From Diphasiastrum complanatum (Eukaryota > Streptophyta > Lycopodiopsida > Lycopodiales > Lycopodiaceae): a stretch of 64,000 nt of DNA. Shown one piece after another: positions 24,593-35,155 of the stretch; the first letter of the stretch is position 1, and each line of letters opens with the position of its first letter. Position numbers and translations under genes: made by a program. The notes under the pieces were generated by a model. That model worked only from the letters and a program-made list of their open reading frames with translations, was not told the DNA's origin and did not search any database. The stretch lies in the NCBI GenBank assembly GCA_029204225.1, contig CM055102.1, forward strand, positions 17,773,223-17,837,222. The letters are read 5' to 3'.

Positions 24593-27500
24593 GGACCCAC
24601 GACCTGAAGTAGTGCCGGTCCCTCGGCACTCTGCCAATTTTAGTAGAGCGTTCTCTTGGACCGTCTCTTGTGGATGAGATATCCCGTAACGTCTTCCATG
24701 AAGTTGAGACGGTCCAATTTCTTCGAGTCTTTTGGCGTGTGGCAGGACTTGTGGACTCCTGTCAGCCATTCTTGATCCACCCATGCTTGGAATCATTTTC
24801 GTCCAGGGATCTCCAAGGAATACAGCTCGGTAATATACGCGAGCGACTGGTAGCTGGCCTTCGACTTTGTCGGAGGCGAGCGCCTTATTTGGATCAAAAA
24901 ATATGGAGGGAAGGAAATCATCTTATTTTGTTTCAATGCCCATTAAATATTCCAAGTCCCGGGTGTAAGTGGCTGTCGCGCAGACTGTGGGATCAGGGCA
25001 ATTGATGTAGTGACTGGCGAATGTGGAGAGAACCCTTCTGACGTCTACATCCGTTGTCCACCCATATTCGGATTTGATGATTGGCCAGTTGAAATTGTTG
25101 AGTGTGATCTGGTCCAGAGGAGTGCCGCATTCCGCCCATTTGGATCTTCTTGGACATGGCAGAAAATGTGCGTTCACCCGTAACTATTGCGGACTCGTCA
25201 CGTAAGCCATGATGGCCGTAGGGTCTCTCTCAAATAACTGTTGTCGCCACTCCGGTTGTGGTTGGAGGGCGGGTAAGGTCTGCAGTTCTTTTTCCTTGAT
25301 GGTTTGAGTTGAGAATGATATCTGCCAGCCGTCTCTTGATGACTCATGGAGATATTTGGATAAAAATTCATTGATGTTCTCCTCCACGGATTTCGGTCTT
25401 CGGAAGGCTCGGTTGGCAGATAGCGTTTGTGACCCTCTGGATGATGTTGCTTGGCCCTGCCTGGTAGTTGCGCCTTGGCTCTGGTCTTGCGTCTCAGCGG
25501 CCGCACTTGGCTGGTACTAGCCTGTGCAACGTCAAAATTAGGTGGCAGTGGAACTACCACGGGGGTGGGCTGGGCCTTCGTTTCCATGTAATTCTGGCAT
25601 GCCTTGAGGGCTTGCTTGTCCTGGGTGAGCTCTTGCGTTGTGCTTGTCCGATACTTATTGAACTCCGCCTGGTAGTTGTTGAGGGTTTGGCTATAAATCT
25701 GCACCTGACGCCATAGAAGATTCATCTCTGATTGGAAAAATGGCCTTTTGTCCGGCACAGATTGAGCTAACCAGACGAGCTTCTCGTCTTGTAAGGCTTT
25801 AACCTCCGTCCCCAGGTGCATGTTCTATGCTTCCAAAAGTGTAAGTTGCGCCTGGATGGGGGCAAGCCATTGGGATGCTTCAGCTTGAAGCTCTCGCACC
25901 TTTGTGGAGGCCTCAGTTAACGCTTTGGAGAGGCTTTGAATATTTTTATTTAGGCCCTCCTCCTTCTGTTGAAGCTTGGCAATCTCTTGGTGCCCTGCTT
26001 GTTCGTGTTGTTGAGCCAGAATCAGCTCTTGCTCGCAGCTGTGTATTACTCATTGCCAACTGTAGTACCCTACTTTTCAGAATAGCTTTGCTACTGCATA
26101 TATAATATATTTTCCTAGGATTTGGTACGCCTTCGTTAGATCTGTGGGAGCAGCTGATACACTGGCATTGGCAGGGGCTTGTGTTGTATCAGCCCCGATG
26201 ACTTGTGGAATTCCATCGTCATTGTCTTTGATCAGGTTTTCATTTGTCCTAATGCCATCTGAGGCGGTAGGGTCAGTCCGATCTGGTGATGTTACAAAAA
26301 TTGTTTGTACAAATGCGTCATCAGGCAACGGTTGGCTGCCCTCGGCAACCTGCAAAGCGGGTGGGGGGTGAGAAACAACTGTGGAAATAGGGGTGAGGAT
26401 GGTTTGTTCGAACGAGAGGATGGGAGGAACAGTGGAAAACTGAAGGGTGGTGTGGAGTATGGAAGAAGGTGAGGATGGAGCAGAAAGTGTCTGACGTGGG
26501 GGTGAAAAATTGATAACTTGCATCCATGCCAGAGTGTCGGGGAATAGTTGCGAATCAGAAGGGTTGAATGTGAGAAGAGCAACGGTGGTGGCAGGAGTAG
26601 TGGAGAATGCGATGGTGATGGATGGAGCAGCAGACACTGGAAGAGAAGTAGGAGTGGTATCAACAGAAGAAACGGGGATGGAGACAGAAACAGATGTGGA
26701 TGGAATAAGAAGAGAGGTAGTGACAACAAAAATTGGAGTGGGGGGTTGCACGGAAGAAGAAGTGGCGGTGGTTGATGGAGTAGTTAGTGCTGCAGTGGAG
26801 ACATGTCTTCAGGTAACAGGTGGAGATGTGGATGTAGAGGTAGTGCCACACATTCGTTTGCTGGCCGTTGTGTTAATGACTGCAGGTTGGGAGGAGGTAG
26901 ATGCTTGAGATGGTAGGTAAAGGATAGTATGTGACACAAGGGTAGACAGGAAAGATGAGCGTTGGAAACCGTGCACTTTTGTCTCGATAAGTGCGTAGGC
27001 AAAGTTACACAACAAGGGGCCTGCTGCGATTTGCTCACGGTAGTTGGATTTGATGGAGTTCGTTAGTTCTCGAATAAGGAAGTTATGCCAGTCGTATGGC
27101 ACAACGGAGGAGTTAGGGAACTTCAGAAAGGATTCCACTATCTGGCTCAGCAGCGTAGACTGGATTCTGTCCTTGTGAAATGTTGAAATAATGAGAAAGT
27201 TATTCAACAGATACACAACTATCTGAATGACGGGTCTCGTGATAGCTTCTATCAGGTAACTATTGTTAGTCTGGATGGGGATTTCTGGTGTGGTTTGGGT
27301 GACGAATGGTTTGATTAGAGCTTTGGCATGGCGATGGGAGATGGGTTGATGATCACTGAACATAATGCCAACGGTGATCATCGAGTCGGCGTTAATCCTG
27401 ACCTTGTACGTGGTACCTTGGTACAGGAAGTGGAAACGAGCCTTGTTCTCATCCCAGGTGGCGTAGGCGTGAAGAGTGAGGCCCATGTTAATCTCAGAAT

Positions 27501-27666
27501 GGAAGAGCACCGAGTAAAAACCCATTGCTTCAAGGAGTGGGCCGGCTGTCTGCAGCCATAGTTGGATCAGAGTGTCACAGGGTACAGGCCAAATCTGTGT
27601 GGCCTCGAGGATGTCATGCTGGATCACCTGTTTGGCGCTAGAGTCTTCAGAGGATGAGGAGGCCAT
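24593..27666 (-). pseudogene. Third ORF of gypsy 1 (post-pol, env-like position)
   Basis: Starts at ATG 27666 (MASSSSEDSSAKQVI). The first 285 residues are open to 26809; the frame then changes to 26751-26077 (Ser/Pro/Thr-rich, many VSVSIP-like stretches) and again to 25821-25198 and shorter pieces, so the gene is broken. The C-terminal part has coiled-coil composition (LQDEKLVWLAQ, LTQDKQALKAC). It sits directly before the 3' LTR, the place where Athila-type elements carry an additional, sometimes called envelope-like, ORF. No signal peptide or membrane segment is obvious. It is a paralogue of the orphan at 11946-13764. Its role is unknown. Confidence 0.65.
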
Positions 27667-28040
27667 GTTAGCAATGATAATTAGTGGTCGAAAAAGTCGG
27701 AAAAGTAGAAAAAATGGTGAAAAATGGAAAAAGATGTGGAAACAGTAAAAAACTGAGAATAATGAGTGTTGGATGACAATGATTGTAGTTCAGAGCGCAG
27801 ATTGATGTGTAATATGAGCAGATGACAGCTGGTAGGAAGTTTGGTTGAAAACATAAAACTTGGTATTTTCAGTGAAAATTTTGGCAGAGCTTCGCTAGCA
27901 AGGGTGACAAATGACTCGAATTCAGCCCTTATATAGCGGAATTTAGAGTGTGTATTAGGTGAAATTCACTTTCCCTTGTTCAGTTCCACTCAAATTTTGG
28001 CAGGCACATTCTTCACAGAATTCTAAGACCTCAAGGAAGT

Positions 28041-28051
28041 CTGCGAGAGTT
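28041..28051 (+). repeat. CTGCGAGAGTT motif beside gypsy 1 third ORF
   Basis: One copy of the gypsy 1 motif, 370 bp upstream of the third ORF. It links this half of gypsy 1 to the motif arrays at 52116-52825 and 58281-58545. The rest of 27667-28058 is AT-rich leader-like sequence. Confidence 0.8.
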
Positions 28052-28058
28052 CAAAAGG

Positions 28059-28066
28059 TGATTTGA
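28059..28066. other. Left junction of proposed inversion
   Basis: Gypsy 1 post-pol sequence (to the left) meets copia D leader (to the right) around the 8-mer TGATTTGA. The same 8-mer lies at the other junction, 58560-58567. Confidence 0.7.
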
Positions 28067-28710
28067 CTACCATAAACAATGCACTTGCTTGATTGAAGTA
28101 GACAATACTAGTAGAATTGCCCCTCTTTCTATAAAGAACATTAAAGTTTCCAAATGATCTGATCAAGAGTGAATTTCAGCAACCTAATATACTTCCAAAA
28201 TCACTTGTAAAAGATCTAAATGGAACTTAATGAGGATGCAACACAATCTACTATCCAATCACAAGCAAAAAATGATCAAAATTGATGAAAAATTGATCTA
28301 ATTTGGTGCATAAGTCAAGCAATGGTTGGACTGAATCTAAATCACTTTAGGAGGTGTCCACTACACCTTAGAACAGCCTTTAAGAGTCCCCAAAACTCTG
28401 ATCTTCCCTCTCCTTGAATTCTAGAAAGCCTCCTCTATAAAATCACCTCCAAAACTCGCTTAGAAATCAATGCTTGGAGCAAGCAAAACTTGCTATCTTG
28501 GTAATGTGAATTGAATTCAACTTTGCCTATGGTTCTAGACACCTAAACACCTGAAAATGAAGTCACACAACACCAATCTCCAATGTATTTGACTCACTTT
28601 GAGTTCTAGAATCAATACTAGATGCTAAGATCCAATCTACACAAGATTTAGATCAAAAATTGTGATCAAATTTAATGAAAACCAAGGATTTAGCTCATTT
28701 CAGCCTTTAG
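28067..28710 (-). other. Copia D untranslated leader, 5' part
   Basis: On the minus strand this follows the copia D primer site and has no long open frame, as expected for a leader. It ends abruptly at the junction; the remaining leader is at 58568-58710 on the plus strand. Confidence 0.7.
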
Positions 28711-28722
28711 GCTCTGATACCA
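28711..28722 (-). other. Primer binding site of copia D
   Basis: Minus-strand TGGTATCAGAGC, directly adjoining the LTR end TTTTTACA. Confidence 0.92.
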
Positions 28723-29404
28723 TGTAAAAATTACAGCAAATAAGGATCCTAAAATACTTGAAATGATGAGGGAAACAATAGATTATGATTTCATAATATT
28801 AGCACAAGTTGAACCATCAAAATCCATCAAAAATCTATGCTTGAACCTCACTAAATGGCCCAAATCCTTGAAGAAGGCTTCACACGTGTGAAAGTACGAC
28901 CTCCCATAGTCTGAGTACTGTACACCAGACCTACATTCAATCCTATAATCATTAGTAATCACAAGTACTCAAACAATTATGAACATAGAGAGCAATTGCA
29001 CCATTATGAGAGAAAAATCATGAAATTGCTTGATTGATTTTGGTGAGATATCATCACCTATATATACATGATCCATCACGGTTTTGGGCAGGTATGAGTA
29101 GCCCTAAACCTATCCCTAATGATAATTTTGGTGGATCTTTCATCCCTACCAAGTTAGGGTTGGAATCTTGGAGATCCCTCAACAATGCAAAGATTACCAA
29201 AAATAGCTCCTATTTTTTCTCCCTTGTATCTAAGCATAATTTGGACTCATTCCAAAGGTTCTAACACTTAGTTCTACTTGAGAACATCCTTATGAATGGA
29301 ATCCTATGCTATTTGGCACGTGTGACAAGCCACATCATGACCATCTAACTATTTACAAGTCATATGACCAAAACTAGTCAAGCTAGAATTGTGAATTTTT
29401 AACA
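28723..29404 (-). repeat. 5' LTR of copia D (682 bp)
   Basis: Minus strand, TGTTAAAAATTCAC to GTAATTTTTACA. Nearly identical to the plus-strand LTR at 62674-63355, which is also 682 bp. The five bases outside it, read on the minus strand, are TATGT; the same TATGT follows the other LTR at 63356-63360. A frame of 76 residues at 29034-29264 is an accidental frame within the LTR, repeated in the other copy. Confidence 0.95.
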
Positions 29405-31710
29405 ACATAGTCTCAGATCATGCTGGCTGAACTGGTGATGCAGGCTGCCAAAACTTGTGTAGTTGGCTGTCATTCACTGGAGTATCAAAACGTTTTCCAT
29501 CCAGATGTTCAAGAATAACTGCTCCATAGTTCAGTATTTCTTTGACTCTATACGACCCTTCACCTGTGAATTTCAATTTTTCTTTGGTCAACTTGGTTTT
29601 ATACATCAATGCTAGATCTCATTCTTTCATATATTTTTTTGTGTAATCGACAATCGTGCTAGGCCTTGCGGCAGGCTTTCTCTGCTGCTAATGCATGCAT
29701 AGAGGAACTTAGTCATAGATTTCGCATCAGCAACTTTAACAGCTTTGGCTTCAACCCACTTGGTCATATAGCCAGCGACAATGATATATCTAGCTTGAGG
29801 TCCTCTTGCCGCAAGATGAATATGACCAACGTAATTTAGTCCCCATTTCTCAAATGGTGCTTGCGATAAAATCGAATGTACAGGTCCATAATTCTGCCGC
29901 ATAGGACGTCATGCTCGTTGGCAAACATCACATGACTGAATATAATTTTCGGTGTCTTTATGAAGTGTAGGCCACCAACACCCTGATTTCAAAAGCTTGT
30001 CTCTTTTGTAGTTTTGTCAAGGAGTCATTAGGTTGACATAACATCAGATACTCAACAATATTCGCTGCCCACTTAGAAACTGCTTCTACATAAAATAACA
30101 CAGCATTTGGAAGTTCATCATCCACCTCAGTATTAACTGGTGTGGATTCACTTCTTGAAACATGGTCGGCGAGATAATGTTGTTTACCTTTTCGAACCAT
30201 GACTCGAAAGTCAAATTCGGTCAATAACAGTAACCATTTTGCAATACGCCCTGTATTACACGTCTTGTATACCAAGTAACAGCTGGTGATCAGTATAAAA
30301 TACAAAGTGCATTTCCATAAGATAATGTCGAATTTTTTTTACAGAAAAAATCATTGTTAATGCTTCACATTCTGTTGTTGAATAATTTTTCTCTAAATCT
30401 GTAAGCTATCTGCCTAAATTGTATGAGATAGTCTTTCTTGTATTGAACTGGCTGCGTCAAAACTGATCCAATAGCATATTTTGAGACATTAGTGTGAACA
30501 TGAAATTCAATTGTCCAATCTGGAGAATGTAGTATCGGTGCCGCAACTAATGTTTTTTTTTTCAATTTTTCAAAGGCTTCTAACGCCTCAATTGTCCAAA
30601 TAGGAACAATGGTCAATTTGTATATAGGTCTTGCAAGATTCGCAAAGAAAATAATAAAAATTCGATAATAATCTGCATGACCCATAAACACATAAACTCC
30701 ATGAATTGTTCTTGGCGGTGGTAATTCCACAATGACTTTGATTTTTGAATAATTTGTTGCAATGTCATGTCTTGATACCACATGCCCGAGAACAACTCCG
30801 TGAGAAACTCATATTTGATACTTTTCTGGATTTAAGAAAATCTCATACTTGCAACAACGTTCAAATACTTTTTCCAACCGATCCAGGTGATTTGTATCTG
30901 TGCTATGGACTCTAAGGTCATCCAAGTAAATTTCAAAGAAATTTTTGTAGATAATTTTTGAAAGCAAACTGGATCACTCTTTGGAATGAACTAGGTGCAT
31001 TACAGAGTCCAAAAGGCAATACTTTATAGGCATAAGTCTCCCATTCTGTTGCAAAAGCTCTTTTGTGATGATCTGCAAGTGCAATCTTGACCTGGTTGTA
31101 TCCACTAAATCCAACCAGAAAACTATAAGCTTTTGCTCCAGCAAGGCGGTCCAAAATGATTTCAGTAAAGGGTAACGGAAAGTGATCCTTTCACGTCACT
31201 ATGTTCAAGGCCTTGAGATTCACACAAATTCTCAATTTCCCACTCTTCTTAGGAACAATGACAATTGGTGAAACCCATTCAGTGTGCTCGATCTAATAAA
31301 TGAAATCGGCTTCAAGCAATCTTTGTAGATCTTTCTTTATCAAATCCGTAACATTAGGATTACAACGATAGAGCTTTGTGATTGGGAACTGCATCAGGTA
31401 TTAAGGGTATGGCATGCTCAATAACTGATGTCAAAATCCCTTTGAGATCTTTATAAGTCCAAGCAAAGCAATCTTGATGCTTGATAAGCAATGTCCGTAG
31501 CTCTTGAAACTGTTCAGGAGTGAGTTGTGCTCCAACTTGGACAATCTTTTCTGGTTCTCTTGTTCAACAAGATTCATAGGTTGTGTCCTAACTGGGCCAT
31601 CATAAACATCTTTCGATTCTGACACTTGTTCTTCAGGTTCATGATGTGCTTTTGGTAATATGATAACCACATCATCTAGAGTATAACGTTTGAAATGCTC
31701 TGTCATGTTG
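29405..31710 (-). pseudogene. Gypsy 2 pol remnant
   Basis: Reading leftward: a protease-RT linker (31706-31431), reverse transcriptase (EHTEWVSPIVIVPKK, FSGYNQVKIALADHHK, FGLCNAPSSFQRV, YLDDL; 31330-30900), RT connection and RNase H (PPPRTIHGVYVFMGHADYYR, VLTQPVQYKKD; 30781-30365), CNTGRIAKWLLLL and KGKQHYLADHVSR (30305-30150), integrase (FEKWGLNYVGHIHLAARG; 29902-29627) and the integrase C-terminal GEGSYRVKEILNYGAV (29609-29418). Stops and shifts are frequent. It is a close relative of gypsy 1 pol. The copia D 5' LTR begins immediately after it, so copia D inserted just downstream of this pol. Confidence 0.92.
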
Positions 31711-31739
31711 GATTTACTCCTTCTACTCTCCTAAATCCC

Positions 31740-32229
31740 ATTTTTAATCTGCCTCCATTCTTGCTGCATATTTACTAACGTTGTCACGCAGCCTACATAT
31801 TTACACGCAAATTCAAACAGACGAATAAAGGGCGAAAGAATCGCAAACAATATGTTTTTACACAGTTATGGTGACAGGTGAAAAGGGGAGACTATCCTAC
31901 AGAATGCCGAAGGTGTCCTAAAATCTAAGGCACCCTATAAATCTTATCCTAAGGCCATTCGTAAGAGTGACCCACTTTTCGCATCATCACCAACGTTCAC
32001 TTCAGCATTGGCTGACGTCGCCCTCTTTTTTACGCTCACTCCATGCAGTTGCGCTAACAGATTGGACAACAATTGCAGCCACCCATGATCTCCTACAGAC
32101 AACACATCCACTATGTACTTTCACATCTGCACACCTGTAATATTATATATATACATATTATGGACACCTTGAGACCATGATAATGATCAGATGATCAAGT
32201 GAGTAAAGAAGAGACTAAGAGAAGAGGTT
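31740..32229. other. Unassigned sequence inside gypsy 2 remnant
   Basis: Separates the gypsy 2 pol and gag pieces. It contains no recognised domain. Near 32266 it resembles part of the copia A LTR, so an old LTR insertion is possible. Confidence 0.3.
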
Positions 32230-32936
32230 TCATTCCTCATTACAAACAAAATAAACTTTATAGGGCAAGCGGTTTCGTCTGCTATTGTATTGTGCTCTGC
32301 GTTTCTCCACATGCAAAGTATCCAAGTGGCGCTCTGGTCCAATTTCTAGATGCTTGTTGTTGCACAACAACATAAATAGCATATTGTTTTGAAGGTCCGT
32401 CTCATTACTGTAATTCCATTGCTCATTGCCTCTGTAAGATTCTAGTTTCATCAAATTAGCAGGAGGAGCCGGTTGTGTCAGTGGGGCTGGTAAAGCTAAT
32501 CTCTCTGGATACCCAAGACGATGTTTGGCTGTAGGATCCTTTCCGTAAAGGGGTTCCTGATATCCCATTTGGGCATATCATTGCTAGATAATCCGAGGAT
32601 TAAAGTGGCAATAAGCAGTCTCATGATCAGGTGAATTGCACAAATGGCAAATACTGGTTTCTATTCATTTTTTCAATTGAAGACATTCATTTGCTATGTG
32701 ATTACCCATACAAATGGAACACCAGACATTCTCCCTGGTAGGAAAAGTCTTAGCAAATTTCTCAGATTGGTTGTTTGCTTTTTCATGGAAATCTTCCAAG
32801 GCTTTGATCTTTTCATCAAATTGCGAATGCAATTTTTTTATCTGTATCTGCTAGTTCTTTCCAAGATCTCGAACTCATTGAGCATCATCTCTACAGTAGC
32901 ATTCATATTCGTTGATGCAATAGTGGTGGATGTCGT
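32230..32936 (-). pseudogene. Gypsy 2 gag C-terminal fragment
   Basis: Minus-strand translation matches the gag fragment at 43727-44785: GKDPTAKHRLGYPERLALPA and the NNKHLEIGPE block, with a zinc-finger-like CHLCNSPDH segment in the region 32600-32660. Stops and shifts are present. At about 32937 it changes abruptly into copia sequence. Confidence 0.85.
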
Positions 32937-33234
32937 AATCATCAATAAAGATAATGTAATATTTTGAGCCTCCTACTGAGATCACATTGAAAGGTCCATG
33001 GATGTCAGAATGCACTAACTCCAGAATCTTAGTCGTTCTGTAGGAGTCCTTGACAAATGGAGTGTGTGACATCTTACCCTTCAGACATGCATCACAGGTG
33101 GTCAAACTGGTTGCATTCGAGATGCTAATCCCTGTGATTGCTCCATGATGGCTTGCTTGGTATAGTGCCATTGAATTCATATGGCATAGTCTCTTGTGCC
33201 ATAAAGTCTCCTGTCTGAAGTGCATTATCTCCAT
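32937..33234 (-). pseudogene. Copia C-type integrase fragment fused to gypsy gag
   Basis: Minus-strand LWHKRLCHMNSMALYQ, CDACLKGKMSHTPFV and HSDIHGPFNVISVGG are nearly identical to 23230-23510. The copia match ends within FIDDY at about 32937, and the frame continues into gypsy gag sequence, so the two element types are joined at a short homology (GTAATC-like). Confidence 0.85.
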
Positions 33235-33249
33235 TGGGGAGACCTTCGG

Positions 33250-34715
33250 TCATTTAAACTAAAAAAAAAACATAAACACAGTTAAATGTAATTAATCAAA
33301 GATCAGTTAATAGGAGTTTGTATATGAAAAAACCAAAAAAACACAATTAAAAGTAATTAATCGAATATTACCTCTTCCAGAATTGGAAGTCCATCTTGTA
33401 ATGCAAGCCAATTAAAAAAGTGTTTGGCATTGCATACAGTATACCAACCACAGCTGACATAATCAACCTAATGGGAGGACTGAAGAATCCAAATTTGAAC
33501 ATTATGAGATATCGGATCAACGCGCAAGATGTAAGAATAAAATCTACAATGGAAACAAGTGCGCGTTGAACCGATATCAAATTTTTTTGATTGAATATCG
33601 GATCAGCACATTCAAAAAATAAACCAATCAATAATTACAAGGGCGCATCGAACCGATATTGAAAAATTTATACCTTTGCATCAACCATTTTCAGCTTTGA
33701 GTATGTTTTTGCATTTGGTACTGGAAAGAGTTTCAGTATTTTCTGTATATGGGTCTTGGCAATTTTGTGTGTGTGTGTGTGTGTGTGTAATAGAGTTCAT
33801 CTTCAAACAAACTGGATTACACACACCCTCATCATTGACGTACAGGGACAACACATATAAGCTCCAATGATCACTGAAATCAGAAAACAAGAAATTTATG
33901 AGAATCAATGTGAAATCAAAATCCATATGAAAAATTCAATAAAATAAAATATGAAAAATAGACACTTACTTTGTTATGTATGGCAGCACGAGAATTGGAG
34001 TCCCCAGTCTAACGTATTGGAGCATATCATTGTGCAAACTTTTGAAATCAGAAAAATCAAATGCTGCCATGAATTGAAGGAGAAACAATGCAACATCTAT
34101 AAACAATGGGGTCTGGAAGAACTCCATCCAATACTGAATTGCCCCACCTTCTTGTCCCCTAGCATTTTATCCCTACTTTTTAACTCACTAGTATGTAAAC
34201 TAGAAAGGGGGAGACCAGCATTGGTCTGCGACATCCTAAAACTGTATCGAGGATCTAAACCTTTAAGATACGTGTTTAACAATTGGTCATACTGTACATA
34301 TTGAGAACTATTTACAAAGGCAAGTTGACGGAAGTAACACTGATAAACCACATAAAGAATTGTCATTCAAAATTGATTCTACCTTTACACTAACAAAATC
34401 ATCTAAACCGCTTCCAACGACAGGAGGAGGGGAACTAATATTTACGGGTTTAGGAGGAGGAGGAGATTTAGGAGGTGGAGATTGGTTAAGAGAGGAAGAT
34501 TTAGTAGGAGAAGTTAAAGATGGAGTGGAAGGAGAAGAAGGAGACTTAGGAGGAGAATTAGGAGGAGAATGCCTAGAAGAAAAAATAGTATTCAGAGAAG
34601 ATAGCTTGGAAAAATCCCTTGCTTTAGATGGAGGGTTGAGAGACCTCCTCTTCTTTGGAAAACTCCCATTCTGTATACAAATAACAAGCCGGGTTGGTTG
34701 AGATTCAACTTTCAT
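33250..34715 (-). CDS. Ulp1-like (C48) cysteine protease, multi-exon
   Basis: Proposed minus-strand exons: 34383-34715 (Pro/Ser-rich), 34291 leftward to an unresolved donor, 33970-34063, 33674-33873, 33372-33467 and 33250-33258. Introns have GT-AG ends, including a consensus GTAAGTG donor at 33969. Joining 33970-34063 to 33873 gives LVLPYITNDHWSLYVL, the catalytic His-Trp region of Ulp1/adenain-type proteases. The exon at 33467 gives VDYVSCGWYTV, the catalytic Cys region. Stop TGA at 33252-33250, just before the copia piece. A (TG)n tract at 33767-33788 lies inside the exon, and frame does not carry across it, so the gene is probably broken. Such proteases remove SUMO or occur in DNA transposons and viruses. 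Whether the H3-like ORF belongs to the same gene is open. Confidence 0.6.
33767..33788. repeat. (TG)n microsatellite within Ulp1-like exon
   Basis: About ten TG units, read as alternating Thr-His on the minus strand. The exon length is out of phase across this tract by an amount that a dinucleotide length change would account for. Confidence 0.9.
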
Positions 34716-35155
34716 TTTCTCCTTTCTGAATCTTGTTTTGGAGGAGAGGAGAGAGCAGGTCTAAAGTATTCAGCAAACTTGTCATATGTGTCCCGAAGCC
34801 TGAACACAATGTTGAAATCCTTGGGCATGATGGTCACCCTCTTGGCATGGACAGCTGCAACCACAGTATCAGAAACAAATTTCATCTGGAAATTCTCATA
34901 TGCTGTGTGCAACGTCTCAATTGCTGTTACCGTCCGTCTCACATCTGCAGATAGACTTCTTGTCACCTGTCTGATGGACCTTTGTATGTGAGATTTCAGA
35001 ATCAGAAGATTATTTGTCTTCTGAAGCTTCCGAATATCCTTGAGCCAGGGTGGAGGTGGTGGTGGATGAGGTGATGGTTGTGGATCTCCCTGACCCGCAC
35101 CTGAAATTGGTATTCCACCTGAATGCCCTCGTGTTGTCTGCTTGGTCTGCGCCAT
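34712..35155 (-). CDS. Divergent histone H3-like protein
   Basis: 147 residues from ATG 35155. The first residues MAQTKQTTRGHSGG resemble the H3 tail around Lys4. The rest of the tail is replaced by a Gly/Pro-rich stretch (residues 15-36). From residue 37 it follows the H3 fold: LKDIRKLQKTNNLLI (alpha-N and alpha-1), a diverged alpha-2, and residues 103-113 HAKRVTIMPKD, identical to canonical H3 at the start of alpha-3. A C-terminal extension (YDKFAEYFRPALSSPPK) goes beyond normal H3. The usual Lys9 and Lys27 contexts are absent. The stop overlaps the ATG of the downstream Pro/Ser-rich ORF (ATGA at 34715-34712), so a fusion by frame change, or two linked genes, are both possible. Its position in a mobile-element-like cluster is unusual for a histone. 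Confidence 0.8.
   Translation of the reverse strand: MAQTKQTTRGHSGGIPISGAGQGDPQPSPHPPPPPPWLKDIRKLQKTNNLLILKSHIQRSIRQVTRSLSADVRRTVTAIETLHTAYENFQMKFVSDTVVAAVHAKRVTIMPKDFNIVFRLRDTYDKFAEYFRPALSSPPKQDSERRK

Noticed and set aside
29034-29264. A 76-residue ORF repeated at 62814-63044
   Set aside because: It lies wholly within the copia D LTR in both copies and is antisense to it; identity reflects LTR identity.
32255-32305. A copia A LTR fragment within gypsy 2
   Set aside because: The shared stretch (GCGGTTTCG and CTATTG...TTGTGCTC) is short; not enough to annotate as an LTR.
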